A DNA stretch of 46,759 nucleotides from an uncultured Flavobacteriales bacterium (GCA_938084585.1 CALKFF010000013.1:1-46759), one strand, 5' to 3'; numbered from the stretch's first letter, positions 26,801 to 35,204 are shown. The notes: generated by a model not told the origin, from the letters alone. Numbers and translations: made by a program.

Positions 26801-27088
26801 CCCTTTGACGCGCGCGGCCCGACCACGGCGGTGTTCCAATGGGATGTCCACCAGGAGGCGGACCAGGTCACCGCCGTGCGACATGGCGTGATGGACCCTC
26901 TGCTTGGGGAGGTGGTGTTCCAAGACGAGACCTGGACAATCGAGGGCAGAGCCGAGTGGGCCTGGGACGGCACCTCTTCCAACGGGCAGGTGGTCGGTCC
27001 AGGAACCTACCTCATGTGGGCACAAGCCCTTGTGGACGGTGCATGGCAATCTGTGGAGAAATGCCTCGTTGCGGTTCGGGGGCGTTGA
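23816..27088 (+). CDS. Large secreted lamin-tail-domain protein with FlgD-like C-terminus
   Basis: 1090 residues from the ATG at 23816, with TTTG plus 5 bases just upstream. A signal peptide spans ~8-25 (FAFTHAQSQ). At about 340-460 there is a lamin-tail (LTD) domain starting GDLAFTEIMADPTP and including YLELVNLSS and LRDDGESVAIV. A second partial LTD-like unit at ~600-720 begins IRMSEILSEHHPVVGAEFVEWLNVS. The last ~90 residues (AEWAWDGTSSNGQVVGPGTYLMWAQA) match the FlgD-like Ig fold that ends many T9SS cargo proteins. LTDs in secreted proteins accompany adhesion or nucleases, but no catalytic domain is evident here. Downstream, DUF4271 begins after 25 bases. Probably a surface structural protein. 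Confidence 0.82.
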   Translation: MEKGEGWRVFTWVGWMTFAFTHAQSQTQTFDSLQVGATWWWGDLDQWTLAEEDSLWTLDATSEGPHVLCGCQLVVSEQSLVALLWHQGVHGSSANRSQVFFGAPEGDNALESARQWALMALGDSLTSGVHLSAGESGSFDSLRVERPGTPPLALDGTCHDWGTPFELDGIWRPFGSQDGAFHLQDSQGRSFHVLDHPLNAGTEVICLGIKVTRTSSHGQDWAFGWRLRPPPAAHAQLELALDGPQSLRGLVCDAFELDPPEVFLHQAWASSEPQPPDAMPAVDGVQSLVPWDQGVCSNTWTATLPQPVPPGQAARFSHLEDTLVVWRDGSTLLVPGDLAFTEIMADPTPAVHAPESTYLELVNLSSHAVDPTALWLEDSDEFHALSWPDGAAARTVPPGACWLVVDDDEPWPVGDEHPIVVKAAGWSGLRDDGESVAIVGAQGELERVTFHEGWWDGTPQDGVSVSVVTPQSCDHPSTWKPDPEGASPGRLAWHEQDTARREVDAPFHLWVDDQLRLHLKPDLSWDTRATPTVHILNGSIQQAFQAFPNASDGWTLDKIRVKPGSRLHLHVEEAAACRHPWRTLPVDTNWTAHRPAQSGDIRMSEILSEHHPVVGAEFVEWLNVSGDTLAWGDACWPPDHTLVQATLPKSHFASWIPADWLDHPGLWEVQTNLRLTNSAGHVALHRPDGVQVASSSYSDCGFSRPEDVGQGKSAVWGEFGWRTSDSPWGMSPGWLEPLVDSIPPIEPVQPRWGVQDGHWLMVLPSETEETELQAERWSPPTEWELDWLQGLRIMRSVHPRDPGLPPPVHRSRPAWRFPTGLGTSSDPSLVDARWSEVLAHPAEGHDPFLEVHTLDESGTTGSWFWASQDWPEADDFIPVSDVTWHVNAQTPVCFATCPARIHASHAACLPGNLPSLHGSRTLSLVAGGSLEEVTSPDHRSDDAMGRSWMRLGDTPIWGLAPRRPGATPGTANLQGPSGPSSGSGSRLLCLTPTLAPFDARGPTTAVFQWDVHQEADQVTAVRHGVMDPLLGEVVFQDETWTIEGRAEWAWDGTSSNGQVVGPGTYLMWAQALVDGAWQSVEKCLVAVRGR

Positions 27089-27113
27089 CGTGTGGCGCTC
27101 GAACTTAGGCGGC

Positions 27114-27758
27114 ATGCTGGAGGTCGCTCCCTTTGAACCTTGGATTGCCGTGAACCTGCCCTTGCTCAGGCTTGCCGTGGGGTGCATGGCGTGCATGTGG
27201 CTGCTGATGGCGGCGTTTGAACGAGAGACCCAGCGCTGGAAATGGGCTTGGAGCCAGCCCCGAAAGTTGTTGGCGCGCAATGCCTCCGAAACCCCGAGGA
27301 CCCTTGGGGTGGTGACGAGCCACGCCGTGGCCGTGCTGGGATGGGCCGCGGGGTTGTGCTGTGCAGGTTGGGCGTCCACGGCAAACACAGGCCTTTGGTG
27401 GGCCCTTCTGGCCGTGCTGGGCGACGTCGTGGCCAAAACCGTGACCGGATGGGTGGCTTTCAAAGACAGAGACCTCGCCAGCACCATGGTGGAAGTGAAC
27501 CGGCACAACCGCACGTGGCAAGGCGTGTTGCTCGCCTTGTGGGCTGTGGCGTGTGCCATGCAGCCTTGGTTGGCGAACGCAGTTTGGGCCGTGTGGATCA
27601 CGTGGGGTTGGATGGCGGTGCTGCTCGGGGTTGGCGCCCTTCGTGCGTCCAGCCTGATGTCTGGCCAAACCCACCTGCCTGGGATGCTGTATCTTTGCGT
27701 CCTCGAATGGGGATGGATGGTGTCAATCCTGGCATGGATGGCCCTCCGCTTCGCTTGA
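27114..27758 (+). CDS. DUF4271 integral membrane protein
   Basis: 214 residues with about six hydrophobic segments (12-35, 65-85, 90-110, 135-155, 160-178, 188-210). A GTG at 27090 would add eight residues. Its place directly before hemD and rnpA is typical of DUF4271 in Bacteroidota, and the hydrophobic layout and length fit. The function is unknown; the neighbour hemD could suggest a link to tetrapyrroles, but that is association only. Confidence 0.75.
   Translation: MLEVAPFEPWIAVNLPLLRLAVGCMACMWLLMAAFERETQRWKWAWSQPRKLLARNASETPRTLGVVTSHAVAVLGWAAGLCCAGWASTANTGLWWALLAVLGDVVAKTVTGWVAFKDRDLASTMVEVNRHNRTWQGVLLALWAVACAMQPWLANAVWAVWITWGWMAVLLGVGALRASSLMSGQTHLPGMLYLCVLEWGWMVSILAWMALRFA
27690..27697 (+). 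promoter_or_regulatory. Possible internal -7 box (TATCTTTG) for hemD
   Basis: TATCTTTG matches TAnnTTTG exactly and lies 78 bases before the hemD ATG, inside the DUF4271 gene. It may add a promoter for hemD-rnpA; it may also be chance within coding sequence. Confidence 0.25.
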
Positions 27759-27775
27759 ACATTGAACCGAATCCC

Positions 27776-28516
27776 ATGGCCAACAAAGTCAACACGATTC
27801 TGATCTCGCAGCCCAAACCGACCACCGCGAAGTCGCCATACTTCGACTTGGCCGAGCGTCAGAAGCTGACCATCGATTTTCGTCCTTTCATCCACGTGGA
27901 AGGCATGGAGGCTCAGGAGTTCCGCCAGCAGCGCGTGGATTTGGCCGAGCACACCGCCGTGATTTTGACCAGCCGCCTGGCGGTCGACCACTACTTCCGC
28001 ATGGCCAAGGAGCTGCGCTTCGAGGTGCCGGACACCATGAAGTACTTCTGCATCTCTGAAAGCACCGCGTACTACCTCCAGAAGTACGTCGTGTACCGGA
28101 AGCGCAAGATTTTTCACGGCACCATCAAGTTCGACGAGCTCGTCACCTTGATGAAGAAGCACAAGGGAGAAAAGTTCCTGCTGCCGTGTTCCGATTTGCT
28201 CAAAGACAGCATCCCCAACGCGTTGGATGCCGGCAAGTTTGACTACAGCAAAGCGGTCATGTACCGCACGGTGTGCAGCGACCTCAGCGATTTGAGCGAC
28301 GTGAAGTACGACGTGCTGGTGTTCTTCAGCCCCAGCGGCATCGAGTCGCTGTTCAAGAACTTCCCCGATTTCGAGCAAGGCAAGACAAGGATTGCGGTGT
28401 TTGGGCCCACCACGGCCAAAGCTGCAGAGGCGGCCGGGTTGAGGATCGACATCAACGCGCCGACCGTCAAGGCCCCTTCCATGTCCATGGCCATCGAGCA
28501 ATACATCACCGGCTGA
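27776..28516 (+). CDS. hemD: Uroporphyrinogen-III synthase
   Basis: 246 residues from the ATG at 27776. The two-lobe HemD fold is suggested by ILISQPKP at the start, AVILTSRLAVDHYF near 60, YDVLVFFSPSGIESLF near 180, and the terminal IAVFGPTTAKAAEAAGL, which is the usual TA-rich motif near the C-terminus. It closes hydroxymethylbilane to uroporphyrinogen III for haem and sirohaem. HemD sequences are weakly conserved; the neighbourhood DUF4271-hemD-rnpA supports the call. Confidence 0.87.
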   Translation: MANKVNTILISQPKPTTAKSPYFDLAERQKLTIDFRPFIHVEGMEAQEFRQQRVDLAEHTAVILTSRLAVDHYFRMAKELRFEVPDTMKYFCISESTAYYLQKYVVYRKRKIFHGTIKFDELVTLMKKHKGEKFLLPCSDLLKDSIPNALDAGKFDYSKAVMYRTVCSDLSDLSDVKYDVLVFFSPSGIESLFKNFPDFEQGKTRIAVFGPTTAKAAEAAGLRIDINAPTVKAPSMSMAIEQYITG

Positions 28517-28912
28517 GTGCATTCCCTGCACAAGGGTGAGCGGCTGAAGTCGGCCGCCTTGATGGATTTGGCGTTCAAACAGGGGGTCAAAATCAAGGCA
28601 TTCCCCGTGCTGGTTCGGGCCACAGTTGCACCGCTGACCCAAGAGGTTCCGTTTCAAGCGGCCTTCACCGTAGGCAAGAAGCGGTTCCGCCGGGCGGTGG
28701 ACCGCAACCGAATCAAAAGGCTGTTGCGGGAAGCCTGGCGGGTGGAGAAATCCGACCTCGCCAAAAATTGGCAACCCGGGTCACCCCAATGGGCCGTGGT
28801 GTTCATCTTTGTTGGACAGGAAGTCCCTTCGTTCGAAGACTGCCGTCGCTGGGTGCGTCATGCCGCAGGCAAATTGGCCCAACACACAGGCGCGGCGGAG
28901 GGCACGGCCTGA
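28517..28912 (+). CDS. rnpA: Ribonuclease P protein component
   Basis: 131 residues. The signature VGKKRFRRAVDRNRIKRLLRE at ~55-75 is unmistakable (RNR box). The start is GTG immediately after the hemD stop with no spacer; it keeps the conserved HKGERLKS opening, so translation is probably coupled. The protein binds the catalytic RNA that trims tRNA 5' ends. rnpA is usually next to rpmH in other phyla, but in Bacteroidota it sits with hemD and a CtpA-type protease, as here. Confidence 0.95.
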   Translation: MHSLHKGERLKSAALMDLAFKQGVKIKAFPVLVRATVAPLTQEVPFQAAFTVGKKRFRRAVDRNRIKRLLREAWRVEKSDLAKNWQPGSPQWAVVFIFVGQEVPSFEDCRRWVRHAAGKLAQHTGAAEGTA

Positions 28913-28942
28913 AGTCACGTCCCACCCGCCCAACCCCGCACC

Positions 28943-30601
28943 ATGCGTCGCACGCTTTTTTGGTTGGCCTTTCCGGCAGGAATGGTCTTGTGGATGGCCA
29001 CCACCTCGGCCAAAGACGACTACTTCGAGATGTCGAAGCAGTTGGAAATCATGCAGTCGGCTTTCCGCGAGCTGAACCTCTTTTACGTGGATGAATTGGC
29101 CCCCGGGGAACTGATGGAGACCGGCATCAAGGCCATGCTTGCCCAACTCGACCCCTACACCAGGTACTTCCCTGAATCCAAAATGGAGGACGTCCGATTC
29201 ATGCAAACTGGCGAGTATGGGGGCGTCGGTGCAAGCATCGAAACACGCAACGACCGAACGACGATCGTCAACCTGTTGGAAGGCGAACCCGCGGCCGAGG
29301 CCGGCTTGCGGCTGGGCGACGTCCTCACAGAAGTGGACGGCCGCACCTTGTCCGGTCTGGAGAACGACCAAATCGGCGATTTGCTGCAAGGCGCCACCGG
29401 CACCGAAGTGACTGTCTCGGTGGAGCGGCCTGGCTTCGCCGATCCTCTGTCCTTCACGCTGGAGCGGCGCAAGGTGAAGGTGCCAGACGTGCCTTACCAA
29501 GGCATGCTGACGGACAAGACCGGGTATTTGGCCCTGAACTCCTTCACCAAAACCGCGAGCATGAATGTCCGCAAAGCCCTGCTCAACTTGACGGATTCGT
29601 TGGGGGCCGAGCACGTGGTGGTGGACTTGCGTGGCAACGGCGGAGGCTTGCTTCGCGAGGCCATCGCCATGGTCAACTTGTTTGTGGGCAAAGGGCAAGA
29701 GGTCGTCAGCACCAAGGGCAAGCGCCCGGACTGGAACAAGTCGTACCAAACCCGAGGGAGCGCGCTGCGTCCCAACCTGCCAGTCGCCATCCTCGTGGAC
29801 GGCAAGTCCGCGTCGGCCTCTGAAATCGTGGCCGGCACCTTGCAAGACCTTGACCGCGGCATCGTCGTCGGGGAAGAATCCTTCGGCAAGGGCCTGGTTC
29901 AGCAGACCAAGAAACTCGCCTACGGCACCCGAATGAAGGTCACGGTCGCCAAATACTACACCCCCAGCGGGCGGTGCGTCCAACGCTTGGACTACAGCCA
30001 CCGCGACGAAGCGGGCGAAGTCCACGCCATGGCAGATTCGACCCTCGCCACCTTCTACACGACCAACGGCCGCAAAGTCCTCGAAGGCCGCGGGGTGATC
30101 CCCGACGTGGAAGTCCCCAAGCCCGAAGTCAAATACGTGCTGGCCGGACTTCAGGAACAAGGCGTCCTGTTCGACTTCGCCGTCGCCCAACGCGACGCCT
30201 TGGCCAAGCCCGACAACGCCGCCGACTTCAAGCTCACCGACGGGGTTTGGGACCAGTTTGTGATGCAGGTGGCCCAGATGGACAACGTGCCCTACGCCTC
30301 TGAAAGCCTGCAAGCCTTTGAAAAGCTCGAGGCCACAGCCGAAGCCGAGTGGCTGGACGACGCCAACGCCCAAGCGTTTGACGCCCTGCGCGCCGGGCTC
30401 GCCGCAGACGTGTCTGCCGACTTGGCCCGCCACGAAGTCGCCATTCGACGGGCCTTGGAACAAGAACTTGTGGTGCACCTCTACAACACCACAGGCCAGT
30501 TCAAGCACGGCCTCCAGCAAGACGAGGTGGCCCTGAAGGCGGTCGACTTGCTCGAATCAGACGAGTACTTGAACGTGTTGGCCGGACCCGATTCCAAATG
30601 A
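28943..30601 (+). CDS. C-terminal processing peptidase (S41, CtpA-like)
   Basis: 552 residues. The N-terminus is a signal anchor (3-22). A PDZ domain follows at ~85-175 (YGGVGASIETRN, GLRLGDVLTEVDG). In the S41 catalytic domain the Ser is Ser291, the middle one of KSASASE, and the Lys is Lys316 in FGKGLVQ. The C-terminal ~150 residues are a helical tail typical of Bacteroidota members. It cuts proteins near their C-termini in the periplasm. The stop overlaps the start of the O-antigen ligase gene (ATGA). Confidence 0.94.
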   Translation: MRRTLFWLAFPAGMVLWMATTSAKDDYFEMSKQLEIMQSAFRELNLFYVDELAPGELMETGIKAMLAQLDPYTRYFPESKMEDVRFMQTGEYGGVGASIETRNDRTTIVNLLEGEPAAEAGLRLGDVLTEVDGRTLSGLENDQIGDLLQGATGTEVTVSVERPGFADPLSFTLERRKVKVPDVPYQGMLTDKTGYLALNSFTKTASMNVRKALLNLTDSLGAEHVVVDLRGNGGGLLREAIAMVNLFVGKGQEVVSTKGKRPDWNKSYQTRGSALRPNLPVAILVDGKSASASEIVAGTLQDLDRGIVVGEESFGKGLVQQTKKLAYGTRMKVTVAKYYTPSGRCVQRLDYSHRDEAGEVHAMADSTLATFYTTNGRKVLEGRGVIPDVEVPKPEVKYVLAGLQEQGVLFDFAVAQRDALAKPDNAADFKLTDGVWDQFVMQVAQMDNVPYASESLQAFEKLEATAEAEWLDDANAQAFDALRAGLAADVSADLARHEVAIRRALEQELVVHLYNTTGQFKHGLQQDEVALKAVDLLESDEYLNVLAGPDSK

Positions 30602-32127
30602 CCCCTGGGCGCCTCAACACCCTGTCCCTTGCGGGTTGGGCGGCTCTGGTGTGGGGGCTGCCGTTTTCGCACGCCGCCATGTCCATCGGCACGGCTTGGT
30701 TGGGGGTGTTGACGGTTGGGGTCCTTTGCACATCTCCTGAGGCGCAGCGTCGCCTAGCCTCGGCTTCGTCATGGAGTCCCATGCTCTGCTTGGGAGCCTT
30801 GCTGGGGTGGAGCACCTTGTCCATGGTCTGGACAAGCGACGCGTCGTGGGGCTGGCGCGTGTTGGGACTCCAGTGGCCCATGCTGGTGTTGATGACGGCC
30901 TGGCCCGCCCTCGGCATGGACGACCGCGACCACGCAAAGGTGCACGGTTGGGTGTTGGGCAGTGCCTGCGTGGCGATGGTGGTGTGCCTCGGTTGGGGCG
31001 CATGGCAACTCAGTCAAGGTGAAGTGTTGGAAGGCCGAGACTGGTCGCCTTGGGTGTCCCACGTTCGGCTGTCCTTGTTCGCCGCGCTCGGGTTGGGCTG
31101 GGCAGCCACTTCCAGGCCGATGTGGCAACTGGCCTTGTTTTCCATGGTGTGGGGCGCCTTTGTGGGGGTCACGGGTTCGCTGACCAGTGCGGTGCTCCTT
31201 CCTTTGTCTTGGGCTTGGATCGGGCTGCAACGCGTTCCCGACACTTGGCAGCGGCCGTACCGCGCCGGGGTGCTCGCGCTGGCTGCAGTGGCAGCTGTGG
31301 CCGCCGTCTGGGTGCTCCAGCCCACCCCTCTTCCTGCGCAACCCTGGCCGACCACCACGTCCTGGGGCAATCCCTACCAGCACAGGCCAGAACGCTTGGC
31401 GTCTGAAAATGGCCACCGGCTTCACATGCACGTCTGCCGTGCGGAGTGGGACCAGGCTTGGGACCAAATCTCAGACGTCCCCCTGTCCACCCTCAGCCAG
31501 GCTGGGTTCCCACTCCGCGCGCGCCTTTGGCGCTACCTGACCTCGAAGGGCTGGCCGAAGGACGGGGCCCACATTCTCCAGCTCACCCCTGCCGAGGTGC
31601 AACGCATCGAAGCTGGGGCCACCTCTGTGGTGGAACGTCGAGGCTTCGAGGCGCGCCTTGCAGCCTTTCGCTGGGAATGGGAAACGTGGCTCGAAGGAGG
31701 CAACCCCTCTGGACACTCGGTGTTCCAACGCCTCGAGCATTGGGCGGCTGGTTGGCAAGCGTGGGGCCAAGCCCTGTGGGTTGGACATGGCGCCGGAGAT
31801 GCGGAGGCGGCGCTCCAGGCGGGGTACGACGCAACAGGCACCAAACTTGCCTCCCAACACCGGCACCGCGCCCACAGCCAACACCTCACCTGGGGGGTCA
31901 CTGGAGGCTTGGTGGCCATTTTGCTCTGGCTGGCGTTTTTGGGAACGCAAATGTGGACGGCCCGCATTGCGAAAGGCGCGCTGTGGGGTGGTTTGGTCGT
32001 GGCGCTCAGCTGCGTGTTTGAGGACACGCTGGAGACCCAGGCGGGTGCGATGGTGGCCGGGCTGGCGTGGGCGCTGGCCTCCGGCGTTCAAGCCAACAAT
32101 CCCAAAGCTGCCTCCGAGACGTCCTGA
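30598..32127 (+). CDS. O-antigen ligase-like membrane protein (WaaL/Wzy_C)
   Basis: 509 residues with ten or so hydrophobic segments, most in 1-235 and the rest at 430-500. The periplasmic loop (~260-420) has the Bacteroidota ligase pattern: ENGHRLHMHVCRAEW, LRARLWRYLTSKGWPKD, GHSVFQRLEHW and VGHGAGDAE, then HRAHSQHLTW leading into the last segments. These proteins join or polymerise O-antigen on lipid carriers at the outer face of the inner membrane. The gene overlaps ctpA by 4 bases at its start. At its 3' end it overlaps the opposing GT2-GT9 gene by 40 bases, and that gene is also in LPS synthesis. Confidence 0.85.
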   Translation: MTPGRLNTLSLAGWAALVWGLPFSHAAMSIGTAWLGVLTVGVLCTSPEAQRRLASASSWSPMLCLGALLGWSTLSMVWTSDASWGWRVLGLQWPMLVLMTAWPALGMDDRDHAKVHGWVLGSACVAMVVCLGWGAWQLSQGEVLEGRDWSPWVSHVRLSLFAALGLGWAATSRPMWQLALFSMVWGAFVGVTGSLTSAVLLPLSWAWIGLQRVPDTWQRPYRAGVLALAAVAAVAAVWVLQPTPLPAQPWPTTTSWGNPYQHRPERLASENGHRLHMHVCRAEWDQAWDQISDVPLSTLSQAGFPLRARLWRYLTSKGWPKDGAHILQLTPAEVQRIEAGATSVVERRGFEARLAAFRWEWETWLEGGNPSGHSVFQRLEHWAAGWQAWGQALWVGHGAGDAEAALQAGYDATGTKLASQHRHRAHSQHLTWGVTGGLVAILLWLAFLGTQMWTARIAKGALWGGLVVALSCVFEDTLETQAGAMVAGLAWALASGVQANNPKAASETS

Positions 32128-33830
32128 ACAGAAATGCCCAAGCCGCCTTTCGGCGCTTCCTGCCGCGTTTCAAGCACCACGCCTGGCCCGAAAGGCGCCC
32201 AGCGTGCGGGCCAAAACGGCGCTTGAGCCTGGTACAAGCCCACCACCGGGGTTCCAAAGGCAGAAGCCAAATGCAAGGGCCCGGTGCTCGAGGCGACACA
32301 CAAGTTGGCGTGGGCCAAAACCCCCAACAGGCCTGGCATGTCCAACTTGCCCACAAGGTCCACGACCTCAGGCTCGCCCAACCAAGAGGCCAAAGCCCCC
32401 CGCTCCGACTCGGTGCCTGTGACCGCCACGACCCAGCCTGCCTCGGTCAACCGACGTCCCAAGTCTTGAAATCGATCCACCGACCAACCGTTGGCGGATC
32501 CATGATTGCCCGGATGCAACACCACCGTGCGAGACCATGGGTCGTCGGAAAGGCCTGTGGCGGCTTGGGCGGCCGAAGCGTCGAGGGGCGGCGCCATCGC
32601 CAGCAAGCCGCACCAATCGCTGGCTTCGGGGAAACGCAATCCCGCAGGCACGTCCAAGCCGTGCAGAAGGTGGAGCCCTTGAAGGGTCTCATGGACAGGT
32701 GTCGTCTTGCGGCTTCGCCACACCCTCCGGGTGGCGTGCATGGCGGTGACCCAACGGCGGCCTGTCGCCACCCGAACAGGCACACCCACCTTGGCCGCAG
32801 CACGGACCAGGGCAGGCTCCGGGAAGGCAAACACCACCGCATCCAGCCCTTCCACCACATCGTGGCAAGCGCCGTCCCAGGTGCGGACTTCGTCCACATG
32901 CCCACAGGCACGCGCCACATCTGCGGCGTAGGGCTTGCAAATCCACACCACCTTCACCTCGGGGTGGTGGGCCTTCAAGGCCCCAGCCATCGGAAGCGAC
33001 AGCACGTTGTCCCCGAGCGCATCCGTCCGGACGATGCCGACGGTTTGACGTGAGTCCCAGGCCCGGGCGGCACGGACTTGGCGCCACTTCCAATGTGCGG
33101 AGACCGCGCTCCAACGCGCGATGCGCAAGCCCGTAGCACCGTCCCGCCATCCCGACTGGACGACAGCTTGCTTGAACCATTGGAACACCATTCGGAGCCA
33201 CGGCTTCAACGCGTGGCTGGTTCTGCCTTGAAGTCTGGCGTCGGCCGCACCCAGGGTGGAGAATTTGGCCAACTGCCTGAAGTGGTCCGAGAAGTGGTGG
33301 TAACTGCGGTGGTGCAAGTCGCCCTTGAGCTGGCCCACGCGGCCCGGGACCCGGGGAACCCAGGCTTCGTGCAACATGCCCCCTTCGTGGGCGGGCTGCC
33401 AGTCGCCGGTGCCTTGCCGCCACAACCTGATTTTTCGGTCTGGGTACCATCCTCCGTGGCGAACCCAGGTGCCCAAATACGAGGTCAGCCGCGGCAACGA
33501 CCAAGCTTCGAATGGAAGTTCATCGGCGGACCCGGCGCGGGTTTTCCACGCCATCAATTCCTGCAAGAGGTCGTCGCTCAGGGATTCGTCGGCGTCCAGG
33601 CTCAACACATAGGGGTGGGAAGCCTGGTCGGCCGCCCAATTTTTTTGGTCGGCGTAGGTGGTGAAGGGGCGCTGGTGGACCGTGGCGCCATGTTGGGCGC
33701 ACACGTCCAGCGTCCCGTCCGTGGAGCCGGAGTCCACCACCACCACTTCGTCGGCCAACCCCTTCACGGATTCCAGACAGCGGGGCAGGTTGTGGGCCTC
33801 GTTTTTGGCAATGATGACAACGCTCAGCAC
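32088..33830 (-). CDS. Fused GT2-GT9 glycosyltransferase for LPS
   Basis: 580 residues from a GTG at 33830, supported by TACCTTCG 5 bases upstream. Residues 1-~255 are a GT2 glycosyltransferase of the LPS core type (KdtX/LpsA-like): SVVIIAKNEAHNL, VVVDSGSTDGT, SLDADES, and RKIRLWR near 160. Residues ~262-580 are a GT9 heptosyltransferase: VGIVRTDALGDNVLSLP at its N-terminus, VVLHPGNHGSANGWS in the middle and VASSTGPLHLASAFGTPVVGLY near the end. The two are usually separate neighbouring genes, so this is a fusion letting one protein add two sugars. There is no frameshift or stop at the join. It is cytosolic or peripheral to the inner membrane. Confidence 0.9.
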   Translation of the reverse strand: MLSVVIIAKNEAHNLPRCLESVKGLADEVVVVDSGSTDGTLDVCAQHGATVHQRPFTTYADQKNWAADQASHPYVLSLDADESLSDDLLQELMAWKTRAGSADELPFEAWSLPRLTSYLGTWVRHGGWYPDRKIRLWRQGTGDWQPAHEGGMLHEAWVPRVPGRVGQLKGDLHHRSYHHFSDHFRQLAKFSTLGAADARLQGRTSHALKPWLRMVFQWFKQAVVQSGWRDGATGLRIARWSAVSAHWKWRQVRAARAWDSRQTVGIVRTDALGDNVLSLPMAGALKAHHPEVKVVWICKPYAADVARACGHVDEVRTWDGACHDVVEGLDAVVFAFPEPALVRAAAKVGVPVRVATGRRWVTAMHATRRVWRSRKTTPVHETLQGLHLLHGLDVPAGLRFPEASDWCGLLAMAPPLDASAAQAATGLSDDPWSRTVVLHPGNHGSANGWSVDRFQDLGRRLTEAGWVVAVTGTESERGALASWLGEPEVVDLVGKLDMPGLLGVLAHANLCVASSTGPLHLASAFGTPVVGLYQAQAPFWPARWAPFGPGVVLETRQEAPKGGLGISVQDVSEAALGLLA

Positions 33831-33835
33831 AGGAA

Positions 33836-33843
33836 CGAAGGTA
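33836..33843 (-). promoter_or_regulatory. Candidate -7 box (TACCTTCG) for the GT2-GT9 gene
   Basis: On the minus strand TACCTTCG is followed by 5 bases and the GTG start at 33830. This favours the GTG as the true start and a leaderless message. Confidence 0.45.
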
Positions 33844-33900
33844 GCCCCGAAGTGCGGGTTTTGTGGATAACCTCACGACCTGTCCCCGAAAGGGATGGCG

Positions 33901-33908
33901 TAATTTTA
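33901..33908 (+). promoter_or_regulatory. Candidate -7 box (TAATTTTA) for purD
   Basis: TAATTTTA differs from TAnnTTTG only at the last base and lies 5 bases before the purD ATG at 33914. Confidence 0.4.
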
Positions 33909-33913
33909 CGCGC

Positions 33914-35191
33914 ATGAACGTCTTGCTCATTGGCTCCGGTGGACGGGAGCACGCCATCGCTTGGAAACTGGCCCAAAGCTCGTTTTTGACCCAACTCTTC
34001 GTGGCCCCTGGAAATGCCGGGACGGACAGGGTGGCGACCAACCTCAAATTGGACGCCTCCAACCACGACGCCGTGAGCCGTGCGGTCAAAAAGCACGACA
34101 TCCACATGGTCATCGTGGGGCCTGAGGCCCCGCTGGTGGACGGGTTGGTGGACCACCTGCACGACTGCGGCAAGCACCCTGGGTTGGTGGTGATTGGACC
34201 GCGGGCGGCGGGCGCCCAACTGGAAGGCAGCAAGACGTTTGCCAAGGAATTCATGAAGCGCCACAACATTCCGACGGCGGCGTACGGCGCGTTCACCGGC
34301 GAACAAGTGGACGACGCGGTGAAGTTCCTCCATGGAATGAAGGCCCCCTACGTCTTGAAAGCCGACGGCTTGGCCGCGGGCAAAGGGGTGATCATCACCG
34401 AGGACTTGAACGAGGCTGAGCAAGTGGTCAAGGACATGCTGTCTGGATCCTCTTTCGGTGCGGCAGGCCAGCGCGTGGTGATCGAGCAGTTCATGGACGG
34501 CATCGAATGCAGCATGTTCGTGGTGACCGACGGCAAGGCGTTCCATCTGCTGCCTTCGGCCAAAGACTACAAGCGCATCGGGGAAGGCGACACCGGTCCC
34601 AACACCGGCGGGATGGGCGCCATCAGTCCCGTGCCCTTCATGGACGCGGAGTTCCACGAAAAGGCCCTCAACCAAATCATCATCCCCACGGTCAAAGGAC
34701 TTGCTGCGGACGGCATCCCTTACAACGGGTTCATCTTCTTTGGGTTGATGAAAGTGGGTGGCGACCCTTACGTGGTGGAGTACAACTGCCGCATGGGCGA
34801 CCCGGAGACGGAGGTGATCATGCCACGCATCCAATCCGACCTGCTTCACTTGTTCGAGAACATGGGGGCGGGACTGCTCAGCGAATACCACCTGCAGATC
34901 GACCCACGCACGTGCAGCACGGTGATGCTGGTGTCGGAAGGCTACCCCGGTCCTTACCCCAAGGGCAAGACCATCAAATTGCCAGAACAGGTGGACAAGG
35001 ACGCATTGCTGTTCCACGCGGGCACGACCACCAGCCGAGGCAATGTGGTGACAGCAGGAGGGCGAGTGTTGGCGTGTTCAGCCATGGCGGCGACCCCAGA
35101 AAACGCGGTGAAGAAGAGCTACGAGTTGGCCGATTCGATTTCGTTTGCGGGCAAGAATTGCCGCAGGGACATCGGCCAGGACGTCATTTGA
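33914..35191 (+). CDS. purD: Phosphoribosylamine-glycine ligase (GAR synthetase)
   Basis: 425 residues. It starts VLLIGSGGREHAIAWKL, the N-terminal purD signature. The ATP-grasp part includes YVLKADGLAAGKGV near 155 and FFGLMKVG ... VVEYNCRMGDPETEVI near 275-300 (magnesium-binding Glu and Asn). It joins phosphoribosylamine and glycine in the second step of purine synthesis. It is monocistronic by layout; purQ lies on the same strand 327 bases downstream across a small gene on the other strand. Confidence 0.97.
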   Translation: MNVLLIGSGGREHAIAWKLAQSSFLTQLFVAPGNAGTDRVATNLKLDASNHDAVSRAVKKHDIHMVIVGPEAPLVDGLVDHLHDCGKHPGLVVIGPRAAGAQLEGSKTFAKEFMKRHNIPTAAYGAFTGEQVDDAVKFLHGMKAPYVLKADGLAAGKGVIITEDLNEAEQVVKDMLSGSSFGAAGQRVVIEQFMDGIECSMFVVTDGKAFHLLPSAKDYKRIGEGDTGPNTGGMGAISPVPFMDAEFHEKALNQIIIPTVKGLAADGIPYNGFIFFGLMKVGGDPYVVEYNCRMGDPETEVIMPRIQSDLLHLFENMGAGLLSEYHLQIDPRTCSTVMLVSEGYPGPYPKGKTIKLPEQVDKDALLFHAGTTTSRGNVVTAGGRVLACSAMAATPENAVKKSYELADSISFAGKNCRRDIGQDVI

Positions 35192-35204
35192 GACGCCCCA
35201 AGAA

